Assembly (NCBI RefSeq): GCF_014075995.1
Contig: NZ_CP055153.1
Span: forward strand, 186,001-250,000
Source: Adhaeribacter radiodurans
GTDB taxonomy: Bacteria > Bacteroidota > Bacteroidia > Cytophagales > Hymenobacteraceae
Reading direction: 5' to 3'
DNA: 64,000 nt
Under the pieces are notes generated by a model. It did no database searches. It saw only the letters and a list, made by a program, of their open reading frames with translations, and had not been told where the DNA came from. Below are positions 38,258 to 47,127 of the stretch, piece after piece. The position numbers and the translations under genes are program-made. Positions within the stretch are counted from its first letter, which is position 1. The number at the start of each line of letters is the position of its first letter.

Positions 38258-41200
38258 ATGCTAAAAAAAATACTCCTGTTAGGATTACTTAGTTTGGGAA
38301 TCACCTTGCAGGTAAATGCCCAAACGGTTGATTCGGTGGCACAAGTGGTATACCTGCTGGGCAATACCGCTAGCACTACTATTCCTGCTGACCATTTGCA
38401 AGCTTTTCAGCAGGTTTTGCAGGCTGAAAAAAATCCGTTTACCGTGGTACATCTTGGCGACATTGCAGCTAACCGGGGTATTGGCAAAAGATTAAACGCA
38501 GGAGCTAACCAGAAAATAGACCAGCTACTGCAGCTCACCAAAGACCGGGGCAAAATGTATCTGGTGCCCGGCGATAAAGATTGGGATAACTCTGGTAGAG
38601 AAGGACTGGAAGATGTACGGCGTTTGGAGCAATACATTAAAACCCACCAAACCAACGCGCAGGTACTTTTACCAAGTAGTGGCTGCCCCGGACCTGAGAT
38701 AAGAGATATTGGTAAAACCATTCGGCTTATTGCCTTAAATACTCAATGGTGGATGCACCCGCACCGCAAACCTGCCGAACCCGATACTGACTGCGGTATT
38801 TTATCGGATGCCGAGTTTTTAGAAACTCTGGAAAATGCCATTACTGATGCCCGCGGCCGGCAAATAATTATTGTGGGGCATCACCCGGTATTGTCTAATG
38901 GCTTTTACGGCGGGCATGTGCCGGTAAAAAGCCATTTTTTTCCGTTCGCCGATACCCGGCTTAAGCCGCTTACCTGGTTACCTTTACCGGGTTTGGGAAG
39001 TTTGTACGCCTCTTACCGGCAAAATACCGGCACTCCCCGCGACATGGCTAATCCGGGTTATCAGAATTTTATCGCCAACATGAACCGGGTATTTCAGGAA
39101 CACGACCAACTTATTTACGCCGCGGCGCACGATTATTCCTTACAGCTAAATGCCCTAGCAAATAACTATCACATTGTTTCGGGTAGTTTTTCGCAGAAAA
39201 GGAACGTGGCTAAAAATATAGAAAGTCAGTTTAACCGAGCCAAAACCGGGTTTGCCAAAATTACCACGTACGCCAGCGGCAAAGTAACCACCTCGTTCTA
39301 CGAATTTACTAAATCGGGTACTGCGGCCGAAGTTGCCAATTACACCTTACTGCAATCAGCCTGCAACCCAGACCCGGACAAAGCTATACCGGTAAACAAA
39401 CAAGTAGGGCCTTGCATTAAACTGGAAATGCCTGCGCCTATTACCACCGAAGAAGTTACAACCAACGGCAATAAAGCCACAGTAATTGCCGGACCCCAAT
39501 ACGCCGCTAAAGGTTTGAAATTAAAATTTTTCGGCCAGTTATATCGTAAAAGTTGGGCGCAACCGGTGCAGGTGCCCTTGTTGTATTTAAGTCGGACCCC
39601 GGAAAAACTGCGGCCTTCTAAATTTAGCGGTGGGCGGCAAACTACGACGCTGCAACTACAAGCCGCTGATGGTCGGCAGTTTATATTCCGATCTGTGGAT
39701 AAAGACCCGATTGGCGCCATCCCACCCGAGTTGCGCAATACGGTAGTAACCGATGTGTTGCGGCAAATAACACCCACCGAGCAGCCTTACGGCGCCTTAA
39801 TCGTGAGTAGCTTATTAGATGCTACCGATATTTTGCACGCGCAACCTAAGTTATATGTTTTGGGTGATGACCGGGTTTTAGGGCCTTACCGGAAAAATTA
39901 CCAGGATTTATTTGGAATGCTCGAAGAGCAACCAGGCGATGCCAAGGGCGAAACACTGGGCTTTGGCGGAGCCACTAATCTAAAAAACAGCTTTAAACTG
40001 TACCAGGAACTTTACCGCGATAACAACAACCACATAGATGCCCAGGCTTTTGGCAAGGCCCGGGCTTTCGATATTTTTATTGGAGATTGGGGCCGCCAAC
40101 CCGATAACTGGCGTTGGGCTGGCTACAAAACAGATTCGCAGTGGGTTTACCGCCCCATCCCACGCGACCGTGATCATGCTTTTTCCCGCTGGGACGGTGT
40201 AATCCCCTGGCTCGCCGACCGCAAATGGGCCATCCCGAATATCCAGAATTTTGACCCAGAGATTGGTGGCATCCGCAGCCTTACCTGGGCCGCCCGCCAC
40301 CTGGACCGGTTTTTACTTACCTCGCTTACCCGCCAGGATTGGTTAAATCTGGCCGAGGAACTACAGCGTACCTTTACCGATGCCGTAATTGATAAAGCCA
40401 TTGCCGAATTACCACCATTAATTGCCAAAGCCCAGGGACAGGAGATTGGGACAACCTTAAAAGCCCGCCGGGCCCGGTTACCCGCCGCGATGGAAGAGTA
40501 CTACGAGTTGTTAGCCCAGTACGTAGATGTGGTAGGTACCAACAAAAATGAATATTTTAAAATTGAACGCTTGCCCGATGCCCAAGTACGGGTACAAATA
40601 TTCCGGAAGAACGAGGAAACTAATTTACCCCAGGGAGAACCGTATTACAACCGCATATTTTTTAAAAAAGAAACCAACGAGATTCGATTGTACGGCTTAG
40701 GCGGGCAAGACGTGTTTGATGTTTCCGGGCAAACTGCGGCCAGCATTCGGGTGCGTATTATCGGGGGCGATGGTCAGGATAGCATCCGGGATGTATCGGC
40801 GGTTAAAAGTTACGGTAAAAGCACCGTTGTTTACGACAATAAAGCCACGAAACTGGACTTAGGCAAAGAAGCCCGCAACTTAACCTCCGATACGCCCGAC
40901 ATTAATGCTTTTAGCCCGACTTCGTTTGTGTATAATGCCTACAGCCCCAATGGCAGCCTCATCTATAACCAAAGCGACGGGGTTGGCTTGGCATTGGGGG
41001 TAACGTATAAGCGGCAGCATTTCCGGAAAAAAGATTTTGCCAGTATTTATTCCTTTGGTGCCCGGGCTACACAATTTGGTAATTTGCAGCTTACCACCAA
41101 TACTTTGTGGCGCCACGTAGTAGGCCAATGGGATTTAGGTGCGTACCTGGATTTGGGCGGCTACTTCCGGACGTACGATTTTTTTGGCTTAGGTAATAGT

Positions 41201-41989
41201 ACCAAAAAGAACGAGCAACTCTACGACGATAAATTTTATAAAGCGCGTTACGGCGGCGTCATGTCGTCGGTGTTTGTACAGCGGCAGTTTTTTCAAAAAA
41301 GTTATTTTCGCATCGGGCCTTTGTTCGAAACACTCACGACTAACTATCGGGATAATTCTTTCCTAAATCAGCCCAACGGTGAATTACCGCCAGTAAATAC
41401 CCAAAAGCAACAACTCATTGGTTTTAACACCGACTTTGTACTGGACTTACGCGATAAGCTTATTTTTACCCAGCGCGGCATTCGCATTCTGGTGCGGCAC
41501 AATACTTATAAGCCCATCAAAAACAACATGAAAGCCTACGGCCTTACCGAAGGTTTTATCGATTATTACGCCACAGGCCGGGTTTATTTACCGGTAACCT
41601 TGGCGTTACGCTTGGGCGGCGGCCGCAACTACGGCGATAACTTGCCTTATTATAAATATACTACACTGGGCATGCGATCGAATTTACGGGGTTACGTAAT
41701 TAACCGCTTTGCCGGCGACGCCAGCTTGTACGTAAACAGTGAAGTCCGTTTTCATTTGGGCGAGGTAGAAAGCGCCTTTTTGCCGTTTCGGTACGGCGGA
41801 ATTGCTTTTTTTGACCGGGGCCGGGTTTGGTACCAGAATAAAAGCGAAGGCCGCTGGCACGATGGGTATGGTTTCGGATTTTACATTGCCCCGGTAGCCG
41901 AAAGATTTGCTTTTTCCATGCTATTGCAGCACTCCCGCGAAGAGTTGCTGCTGTTTTCTTTTGGGGCCGGTTTCCGGTTCGATCAGTAA
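38258..41989 (+). CDS. Metallophosphoesterase fused to a BamA/TamA-type outer-membrane barrel
   Basis: 1243 residues with a signal peptide (cut near NAQT). Residues ~25-360 form a calcineurin-like phosphoesterase: VVHLGDIA near 62, VPGDKDWD near 103 (the GNHD position), IIVGHHPVLSNG near 203 and AAHDYSLQL near 288. The first DxH motif is degraded to LLGNTAS. A middle part of unknown fold (~370-900) has RDRDHAFSRWDGVIPW. The C-terminal ~320 residues are a D15/Omp85 barrel with FAGDASLYVNSEVRFHLGE and terminal FGAGFRFDQ. This is a surface or periplasmic enzyme held by its own barrel. The joined architecture recurs in Bacteroidota but its substrate is not known to me. Confidence 0.88.
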   Translation: MLKKILLLGLLSLGITLQVNAQTVDSVAQVVYLLGNTASTTIPADHLQAFQQVLQAEKNPFTVVHLGDIAANRGIGKRLNAGANQKIDQLLQLTKDRGKMYLVPGDKDWDNSGREGLEDVRRLEQYIKTHQTNAQVLLPSSGCPGPEIRDIGKTIRLIALNTQWWMHPHRKPAEPDTDCGILSDAEFLETLENAITDARGRQIIIVGHHPVLSNGFYGGHVPVKSHFFPFADTRLKPLTWLPLPGLGSLYASYRQNTGTPRDMANPGYQNFIANMNRVFQEHDQLIYAAAHDYSLQLNALANNYHIVSGSFSQKRNVAKNIESQFNRAKTGFAKITTYASGKVTTSFYEFTKSGTAAEVANYTLLQSACNPDPDKAIPVNKQVGPCIKLEMPAPITTEEVTTNGNKATVIAGPQYAAKGLKLKFFGQLYRKSWAQPVQVPLLYLSRTPEKLRPSKFSGGRQTTTLQLQAADGRQFIFRSVDKDPIGAIPPELRNTVVTDVLRQITPTEQPYGALIVSSLLDATDILHAQPKLYVLGDDRVLGPYRKNYQDLFGMLEEQPGDAKGETLGFGGATNLKNSFKLYQELYRDNNNHIDAQAFGKARAFDIFIGDWGRQPDNWRWAGYKTDSQWVYRPIPRDRDHAFSRWDGVIPWLADRKWAIPNIQNFDPEIGGIRSLTWAARHLDRFLLTSLTRQDWLNLAEELQRTFTDAVIDKAIAELPPLIAKAQGQEIGTTLKARRARLPAAMEEYYELLAQYVDVVGTNKNEYFKIERLPDAQVRVQIFRKNEETNLPQGEPYYNRIFFKKETNEIRLYGLGGQDVFDVSGQTAASIRVRIIGGDGQDSIRDVSAVKSYGKSTVVYDNKATKLDLGKEARNLTSDTPDINAFSPTSFVYNAYSPNGSLIYNQSDGVGLALGVTYKRQHFRKKDFASIYSFGARATQFGNLQLTTNTLWRHVVGQWDLGAYLDLGGYFRTYDFFGLGNSTKKNEQLYDDKFYKARYGGVMSSVFVQRQFFQKSYFRIGPLFETLTTNYRDNSFLNQPNGELPPVNTQKQQLIGFNTDFVLDLRDKLIFTQRGIRILVRHNTYKPIKNNMKAYGLTEGFIDYYATGRVYLPVTLALRLGGGRNYGDNLPYYKYTTLGMRSNLRGYVINRFAGDASLYVNSEVRFHLGEVESAFLPFRYGGIAFFDRGRVWYQNKSEGRWHDGYGFGFYIAPVAERFAFSMLLQHSREELLLFSFGAGFRFDQ

Positions 41990-42016
41990 AGTTTTTGTTC
42001 AGTTATCGTGTTAATT

Positions 42017-42094
42017 ACTCACTATGGCGTGGAAGTTACTTCCGTGACTTGTATTTAGGTAAGTCACGGAAGTAACTTCCACGCCATAGTGAGT
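42017..42094. repeat. Perfect 34-bp inverted repeat (GGAAGTTACTTCC family)
   Basis: Positions 42017-42050 and 42061-42094 are exact reverse complements with a 10-base spacer. Each arm also holds the palindrome GGAAGTTACTTCC, so several alternative hairpins are possible. Related arms occur at 23.7 kb. Confidence 0.92.
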
Positions 42095-42154
42095 CCAAGT
42101 AAAGAGTAATAGCTACTCTTATGAGTCGATAAAGCTTATGGCTAAGGCTTACAT

Positions 42155-42195
42155 ATAAAGAAAGAGGTTACCGCATTGGAAACCTCTTTCTTTAT
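42155..42195. terminator. Bidirectional terminator
   Basis: ATAAAGAAAGAGGTT and AACCTCTTTCTTTAT are a perfect 15-bp stem with an 11-base loop and T/A-rich flanks, between the barrel gene and the converging small gene. Confidence 0.85.
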
Positions 42196-42207
42196 AATTT
42201 TTAAATT

Positions 42208-42460
42208 TTATCGATTGTAGCCTCTTTCGTCCGGATGGTTCCGGCGAGAATTATCTTGTTCTCGTACCCGACCGCTTTTAGGGTCTTAGTGGCGTAGTTC
42301 TGGCCGCGGCTGCGGTTATTATTAGCTTTATCTAATCATCGCGGGCGGTGCGGTGGTCATCAAACCGGTAAGCACCCCGGTAGTTGCTATCCTCCCGGCT
42401 GTTATTATCGTTCTGGTATTCTTCTCTTCTTGGCTGATATTGATCTTCTCTTCTATTCAT
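42208..42460 (-). pseudogene. Frameshifted small hydrophilic protein gene
   Basis: Read from the ATG at 42460, the frame gives a charged peptide beginning MNRREDQYQPRREEYQ and stops after 42 codons. In the next frame coding continues as DKANNNRSRGQNYATK, then in the third frame as DPKSGRVREQDNSRRNHPD and ends ERGYNR at 42208. Restoring one base at each of two places gives an uninterrupted 84-residue Arg/Asn/Asp-rich protein, and the span is 253 bases, two short of a multiple of three. Either the gene is decaying or the assembly has two base deletions. The function is unknown. A terminator follows. Confidence 0.7.
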
Positions 42461-42824
42461 AGCTAGGGTATCTTAATAATGATACATCAAAAACTTACCT
42501 ATAAAACGGTATTCGGGCTGGGTGGTTGGCAAAAATGCTATTTTATGACTTACATAACTTTTGAGTAAAAGAATATTTTTTGAGTTATATTTTGATGATA
42601 CATAGTTTACCTGTTTATAACTAGTTCTTTACGCGTGGGCATTCTGCAATTTTGTAATTGCATTAAAAGAAAGAGTAAAATTTTAAATTTATTTAAAAAT
42701 TACTATATTAATGGGGTGTTAAGCTAGTAAGATGTTGCGCTTACGGCAATAATTCTGGCTATTAATTGCCCCGGATTGATAGTAATAGAAATCTGATTCA
42801 TTTTTAAATTAGCTGGTTAAAAGC
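42461..42824 (+). other. AT-rich intergenic region
   Basis: 364 bases between divergent genes. I see no RNA, repeat or consensus promoter that I can support. Confidence 0.4.
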
Positions 42825-43730
42825 ATGGCCTGTTATGTAAAGATAATACTCTGGAGTTTGTCTGTGCTGCTCTTAAGCCTTATGGCCAAACAAGCTTTAG
42901 CCCAAACTGCCATCGATACCACCAATCTTTACCGCATTGAAACAACCGATGATAACGAGTATGTCGGTAAACTAATAACCGAAGATCCAACCGGTATTCA
43001 ATTAAGGACCGAAAAGCTGGGTACTATTCGGATTGCGCGACCGGACATTAAAACTATAACTGCCGTAAATACTAAAAATTTAAAAAATGGTGCTTATTGG
43101 TTTGAAAACCCGCAAAGTACCCGGTATTTGTTCGCACCCAACGGCTACGGATTGCGGGCCGGCGAAGGGTATTATCAAAACATTACGGTAGTGGTAAACC
43201 AGATTAGCGTTGGCATTACTGATAATGTTTCGATTGGTTTGGGTACCGTACCATTGTTTCTGTTTGGGGCCTCTACGCCGGTTTGGGTGCTCCCCAAAGT
43301 TTCCTTTCCGGTAGTAAAAGATAAATTTAATGTGGGCGCCGGAGCATTAGTCGGTACGGTAATGGGCGAAGAATCTGCCGGGTTTGGTATTGTGTACGGT
43401 ATTACCACTTTGGGTTCCCGCGATAAAAACATAAGTTTAGGATTGGGCTACGGTTATGCAGGCGGCGATTGGGCGCGTACGCCTACTCTTACCTTAAGCG
43501 GCATGCTGCGAACCGGCAACCGGGGATATCTGTTAACCGAAAATTACTTAATTGGCACTGCCGATGGTTCTATTGGGTTAATAACTTTTGGCGGCCGTCG
43601 AATTATTAAAAAAGTAGGCTTGGATTTTGGCTTAGTTCTTCCGGCTGGTTCTGAGATAGATAGTTTTATTGCTATTCCTTTTCTGGGTTTAACAGTACCC
43701 TTCGGACAAAAAACTACCCCCCAACCTTAG
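42825..43730 (+). CDS. Hypothetical exported protein, barrel-like
   Basis: 301 residues. A signal peptide ends at KQALAQ (~27). Residues ~33-75 form a small beta module (YRIETTDDNEYVGKLITEDP, then IQLRTEKLGTIRIARPDI) as seen in many Bacteroidota proteins of unknown role. The rest is rich in alternating strands with many Gly residues (SIGLGTVPLFLFG, ISLGLGYGYAGGDWA) and resembles an outer-membrane barrel. A hairpin terminator follows at 43751. Confidence 0.75.
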   Translation: MACYVKIILWSLSVLLLSLMAKQALAQTAIDTTNLYRIETTDDNEYVGKLITEDPTGIQLRTEKLGTIRIARPDIKTITAVNTKNLKNGAYWFENPQSTRYLFAPNGYGLRAGEGYYQNITVVVNQISVGITDNVSIGLGTVPLFLFGASTPVWVLPKVSFPVVKDKFNVGAGALVGTVMGEESAGFGIVYGITTLGSRDKNISLGLGYGYAGGDWARTPTLTLSGMLRTGNRGYLLTENYLIGTADGSIGLITFGGRRIIKKVGLDFGLVLPAGSEIDSFIAIPFLGLTVPFGQKTTPQP

Positions 43731-43750
43731 CAGTGCTTTGGAAAGAAGGA

Positions 43751-43785
43751 GCGGCAAAAATTTGAAAATTTTAAATTTTTGCCGC
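43751..43785. terminator. Bidirectional hairpin terminator
   Basis: GCGGCAAAAATTT and AAATTTTTGCCGC are perfect arms between convergent genes, with A and T runs inside the arms. Confidence 0.7.
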
Positions 43786-43794
43786 TGGTTAAAC

Positions 43795-44031
43795 TTACAA
43801 CAGAGCCGCTACAGATAGATCTTCGTCTAAATTATCCCAGGCAATACCAATGCCGTTACCAATCAATCGCCATTTGGCGCGGTCCTCGTCGGTGCAGGTA
43901 CTTAGCTTCGGAAACCATTCCAGCGGAATACCTAACTCACGGCCATCGTTGAGCAAAACGTATAATTTATCTTGGGCGAACCAAACCTGGTTAGCGGTAA
44001 TAGTTATTTTTTTACTTGCTGCTAAATTCAT
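43795..44031 (-). CDS. DUF2442 domain protein
   Basis: 78 residues. WFAQDKLYVLLNDGRELGIPLEWFPKL and then WRLIGNGIGIAWDNLDEDLSV match the DUF2442 pattern (strand, GRE..P..WFP.L, G.GI.W..LDEDL). Its start overlaps the end of the DUF4160 gene by 20 bases, so the two are translationally coupled. DUF4160-DUF2442 pairs are frequent and have been proposed as toxin-antitoxin-like modules. That role is not established here. Confidence 0.88.
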   Translation of the reverse strand: MNLAASKKITITANQVWFAQDKLYVLLNDGRELGIPLEWFPKLSTCTDEDRAKWRLIGNGIGIAWDNLDEDLSVAALL

Positions 44032-44248
44032 TCCACTTTGTTAAAAATAAGGATTGATGCTGTTGTACCAGGTTACGAATTTGACTTAGTTCGTTCGCGT
44101 TAAAGGCAAAAGAGGTAGCATGTTCTACCGGTGTCAGGTAGTACTTGGCATACGCGTTGTTTTTTTCTATGTGAATATGAGCAGGTTCCGTGGCTTCGTT
44201 GCTGAAAAAGAAAAAGCGCAAGCCATAGGTTTTTAAAATAGTTGGCAT
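44012..44248 (-). CDS. DUF4160 domain protein
   Basis: 78 residues. MPTILKTYGLRFFFFSNE followed by EPAHIHIEKNNAYAKYYL is the DUF4160 signature, including the conserved HIH. It is the upstream gene of the overlapping pair with DUF2442. Confidence 0.9.
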   Translation of the reverse strand: MPTILKTYGLRFFFFSNEATEPAHIHIEKNNAYAKYYLTPVEHATSFAFNANELSQIRNLVQQHQSLFLTKWNEFSSK

Positions 44249-44437
44249 TTTTAGTCTGGTAAAATAAGGTACCTGGCCCGATAAATAATTGTTATTTTAA
44301 GGTAACAATCCGGACCAAACAACCAATAGGACGCTTGCTGCAAGAGCGCAAGAATGTATATAAAAGATTTGTAGTGGTGCTTGAAGATTTAAATTTGGGT
44401 GGCACCAGAGGTTTAACGAAAGTGTATCCGTGAAATT

Positions 44438-45235
44438 TTACCAATCGCTGCTGGCACCGCCGCCGCCGAAGGAACCTCCACCGAAGCCACCGAAACCACC
44501 ACCGCCGCCGCCAAAGCCGCCGCCTCCACCGCCAAATGGTCCTCGGCCGGAAGAAAAATCACCAAATATGACCGGCGGGAAGAAACCACCGCCTAAGGTG
44601 CGCATGCCGCCACCCCGACCACCCCGGCCACCACCACCGCGCCGGCGCAAACTGAAAATAATAATTAAGGCCAGAATGCCAATAATAAGCCAGAAAGAAC
44701 CGCTAGATTCGCCATCGCCACGGGTATCGCGTGGATCCGCTTTGTATTGGCCGCTAAAAATATCAATAATTAAATTGGTGGCTTCATCTAAACCCTGGTA
44801 GTAATTACCGGCTTTATAATTGGGTTTTAAGGTGTACTCAGTAATCCGCTTGGCTAAAGCATCGGGCAGTAACGCTTCCATGCCATAGCCGGTGGTAATA
44901 TTAACTTTCCGGTCTTCTACCGATGTTAAAATTAAAAGACCATTGTTCTTATCTTTCTGACCAATTCCCCAGCTTTGTGCCAGCTTCACCGCAAAATCCG
45001 CAATTTCGTAAGGGCCAATGGACTTTACGTTCACAATAGTAACCTGGGTAGAAGTAGAATCATTGTAGTTCTTAAGCTTCAGTTCCAAGGCCTGTACTTC
45101 TTCCGGACTCAAAATACCCGCCATGTCGTTTACCAGCCGAGGCGGGTTTGGCCGGGGTGGAATACCGGCATTGTCCTGGCTCCAGGCCAAATGCAGACTA
45201 AAGAAGTATAGCAGCAGAAAAAAATATTTTTTCAT
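44438..45235 (-). CDS. TPM-domain protein with Gly-rich tail
   Basis: 265 residues. Signal peptide (cut near LAWSQ), then a TPM domain at ~35-160 with LVNDMAGILSPEEVQALELKL and NNGLLILTSVEDRKVNITTGYGMEALLPD. A TM helix (FWLIIGILALIIIFSL) lies at ~178, with a long Gly/Phe-rich tail to the C-terminus. TPM proteins are membrane-linked with phosphatase-like folds; some are thylakoid repair factors. Organised with a second TPM gene and lemA in the order lemA, TPM, TPM. Confidence 0.92.
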   Translation of the reverse strand: MKKYFFLLLYFFSLHLAWSQDNAGIPPRPNPPRLVNDMAGILSPEEVQALELKLKNYNDSTSTQVTIVNVKSIGPYEIADFAVKLAQSWGIGQKDKNNGLLILTSVEDRKVNITTGYGMEALLPDALAKRITEYTLKPNYKAGNYYQGLDEATNLIIDIFSGQYKADPRDTRGDGESSGSFWLIIGILALIIIFSLRRRGGGGRGGRGGGMRTLGGGFFPPVIFGDFSSGRGPFGGGGGGFGGGGGGFGGFGGGSFGGGGASSDW

Positions 45236-45331
45236 AATGGGTAGCAGGTAGTAAGTATCAAGTACCAGGTAACAAGTATCAGAATAGCAATTTAATCCTG
45301 ATTCTTATTACCTGATACCTGCTACTTTAAT
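45236..45331. repeat. Word-repeat spacer
   Basis: GTAGCAGGTAGTAAGTATC at one end and ACCTGATACCTGCTAC at the other are related words in opposite orientation; together they can fold into an imperfect hairpin between two cotranscribed genes. Confidence 0.6.
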
Positions 45332-45772
45332 TCAATCTTTCCCGAAGGAAATGTCGTTTTGCAATTCGTTGGTATCAGCCGCATCGCCAGCGTAAGGAAA
45401 AAACGCTTTTAATTGTTCACCGGCCATTAAAACACCTTTGCTTAAGCCTTCGGCGTACTGGCCTTGTTTAAAATGCTGAATAACCAATGCCGTTACTTCT
45501 TGCCAGAAGTTAGGAGGTACTGCCGCGTTAATACCAGCATCGCCCAAAACAGCAAACTGATGACTTTTAAGGGCTACGTAAAATAAAACGCCGTTGCGCA
45601 GCTTAGTCTGGTGCATGTGCAGATAAGCAAATACCTCCGTACCCCGGTCGAGCACGTTGCCTTTACAGGTATTTTCAATGTGTACCCGAATTTCGCCGGA
45701 AGTATTTTTTTCGGCTTCCGCAATGGCTGCCACAATCTGGGCTTCGTCTTCCGCCGTTATATCTTCTTTCAT
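45332..45772 (-). CDS. TPM-domain protein, soluble form
   Basis: 146 residues without a signal peptide. EDEAQIVAAIAEAEKNTSGEIRVHIENTC and LRNGVLFYVALKSHQFAVLGDAGI follow the TPM pattern (GE.RVH.E, NGVL.Y...). This is the short cytoplasmic-type partner regularly found beside lemA and a long TPM gene. Confidence 0.92.
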   Translation of the reverse strand: MKEDITAEDEAQIVAAIAEAEKNTSGEIRVHIENTCKGNVLDRGTEVFAYLHMHQTKLRNGVLFYVALKSHQFAVLGDAGINAAVPPNFWQEVTALVIQHFKQGQYAEGLSKGVLMAGEQLKAFFPYAGDAADTNELQNDISFGKD

Positions 45773-45947
45773 GGTGAGTTGGAAAGTTAAAAAGTTAGAA
45801 GGTTAGAAAGTTGGATGAGAAGATTTTGAGTTTAGTTTAAGGATGAATAGGTTGAAAGTACATAACTGTTTTACTACCTACAGCAATCTTTTAATCTCTA
45901 ATTTTTAACTTTTCAACTTTCCAACCTTCCAACTCAAAACTTAAAAC
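45773..45947. repeat. Word-repeat spacer between TPM and lemA
   Basis: AAAGTTAAAAAGTTAGAAGG and, facing it, TTTTCAACTTTCCAACC. These are inverted versions of one word and can pair into a long imperfect stem. Confidence 0.6.
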
Positions 45948-46526
45948 TTAAAAAGTTACTGCTGGGGCACGTTGGGCGTTAGGATCGGCGGCGAAAGGCG
46001 TTTTGCGTTCGAAGCCAAACCAGCCGGCAAAAATATTTCTTGGGAACGAGCGGATGTACGTATTATAATCCTGTACGGCATTATTAAAGTTCATGCGTTC
46101 CACCGAAATCCGGTTTTCGGTTCCTTCTAATTGAGCCTGTAATTCCAGGAAGTTCTGGTTGGCTTTTAATTGCGGATAACTTTCTACGGTAGCCAGTAAA
46201 CGCGACAACGAACCACTTAACTGAGCCTGTGCTGCCTGAAATTTCTGGATATTTTCCGGGGTTAAATCTTCTGGCTTCAGTTGAATTCGAGTAGCCTGAG
46301 AGCGGGCTTCGGTAACATCGGTTAAGGTTTTTTGCTCAAAGTTGGCGGCTCCTTTCACCGTATTAACCAGGTTCGGAACAAGGTCGGCACGGCGCTGGTA
46401 AGCGTTTTGTACCTGCGCCCATTTACCAGCTACATTTTCGTCTTTTGCTACCATATCGTTGTAGCCACACGACGTTTGAGAAGCCAGAATGATGAAGCCA
46501 AAGAAGTAAAGCAATAATCGTTTCAT
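45948..46526 (-). CDS. lemA: LemA-family lipoprotein
   Basis: 192 residues from the inner ATG at ~46526; the outer start at 46559 would add 11 residues before the signal. The lipobox SQTSCGY predicts lipid attachment. LemA landmarks: NVAGKWAQVQNAYQRRADLVPNL, then long helices, TENRISVERMNFNNAVQDYN and the late FPRNIFAGWFGFERKTPF. LemA proteins form envelope scaffolds of unclear role, commonly with TPM partners as here. Confidence 0.94.
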   Translation of the reverse strand: MKRLLLYFFGFIILASQTSCGYNDMVAKDENVAGKWAQVQNAYQRRADLVPNLVNTVKGAANFEQKTLTDVTEARSQATRIQLKPEDLTPENIQKFQAAQAQLSGSLSRLLATVESYPQLKANQNFLELQAQLEGTENRISVERMNFNNAVQDYNTYIRSFPRNIFAGWFGFERKTPFAADPNAQRAPAVTF

Positions 46527-47127
46527 AGTTTTTTTTAATTTAAGTTCAGTGCTGAGCATTTAATTAAACAATAATAAGTAAAATTAACCAGATTATATTT
46601 GTCCGGAGGTTCTCCGGTAAAAGCCTGTGGCAAAAGCCGTTTTATGATCAATGCAGCTTAGCTTGCGTAAATACAATCAGGTTATTTTAGTTTTTACTAA
46701 CCAATGTAGGTGCTCAACGAGGAGTATACGTATATTCCAGTAAATAATTTATATTTTCCGGTAGATGTTCCAGTAGTAAGAGCCAGGTTATTTGCTTTGT
46801 GTTGATTTTGAGATACATCTACTATAGCTTTTTTTAAATATTTTAAAATAAAGGCTGAAAGTAGGACGCTTGGGGATGAATTGAAATTTGAAAAATCAGC
46901 TGGTATTACCTTCAAACATCAGCTTTAAAATTACCAAGAAATAAAGAAGTAAGTATAAATAGGAAACGCACGAAAGCCTAAATCATAACTGCCCTATTTG
47001 TCCGGAGAGATAATTTTGAGAATGATTCGGAATAAGTAAAAAATATAAGAACACCTATATTCGTTAGTGCGTAAACAGGTACCCGGTTTTCTTACGTTAA
47101 ACAATACGTTCACCTTAAACTCAATCC
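46527..47127. other. Intergenic region between lemA and the putative machine cluster
   Basis: About 600 bases, AT-rich. It has a small hairpin TCCGGAGGTTCTCCGG at ~46600 and a -7-like TAATTTTG at 47011-47018, about 110 bases before the next gene; the TTTG at 46997-47000 is too close to be its partner. I see no gene. Confidence 0.4.

Noticed and set aside
44430-44801. Proline-rich 123-codon frame on the plus strand
   Set aside because: It is the antisense of the Gly-rich tail of the TPM gene; Gly codons read backwards give Pro.
46697-46915. 72-codon minus-strand frame upstream of the machine cluster
   Set aside because: No recognisable feature; composition like surrounding AT-rich spacer.
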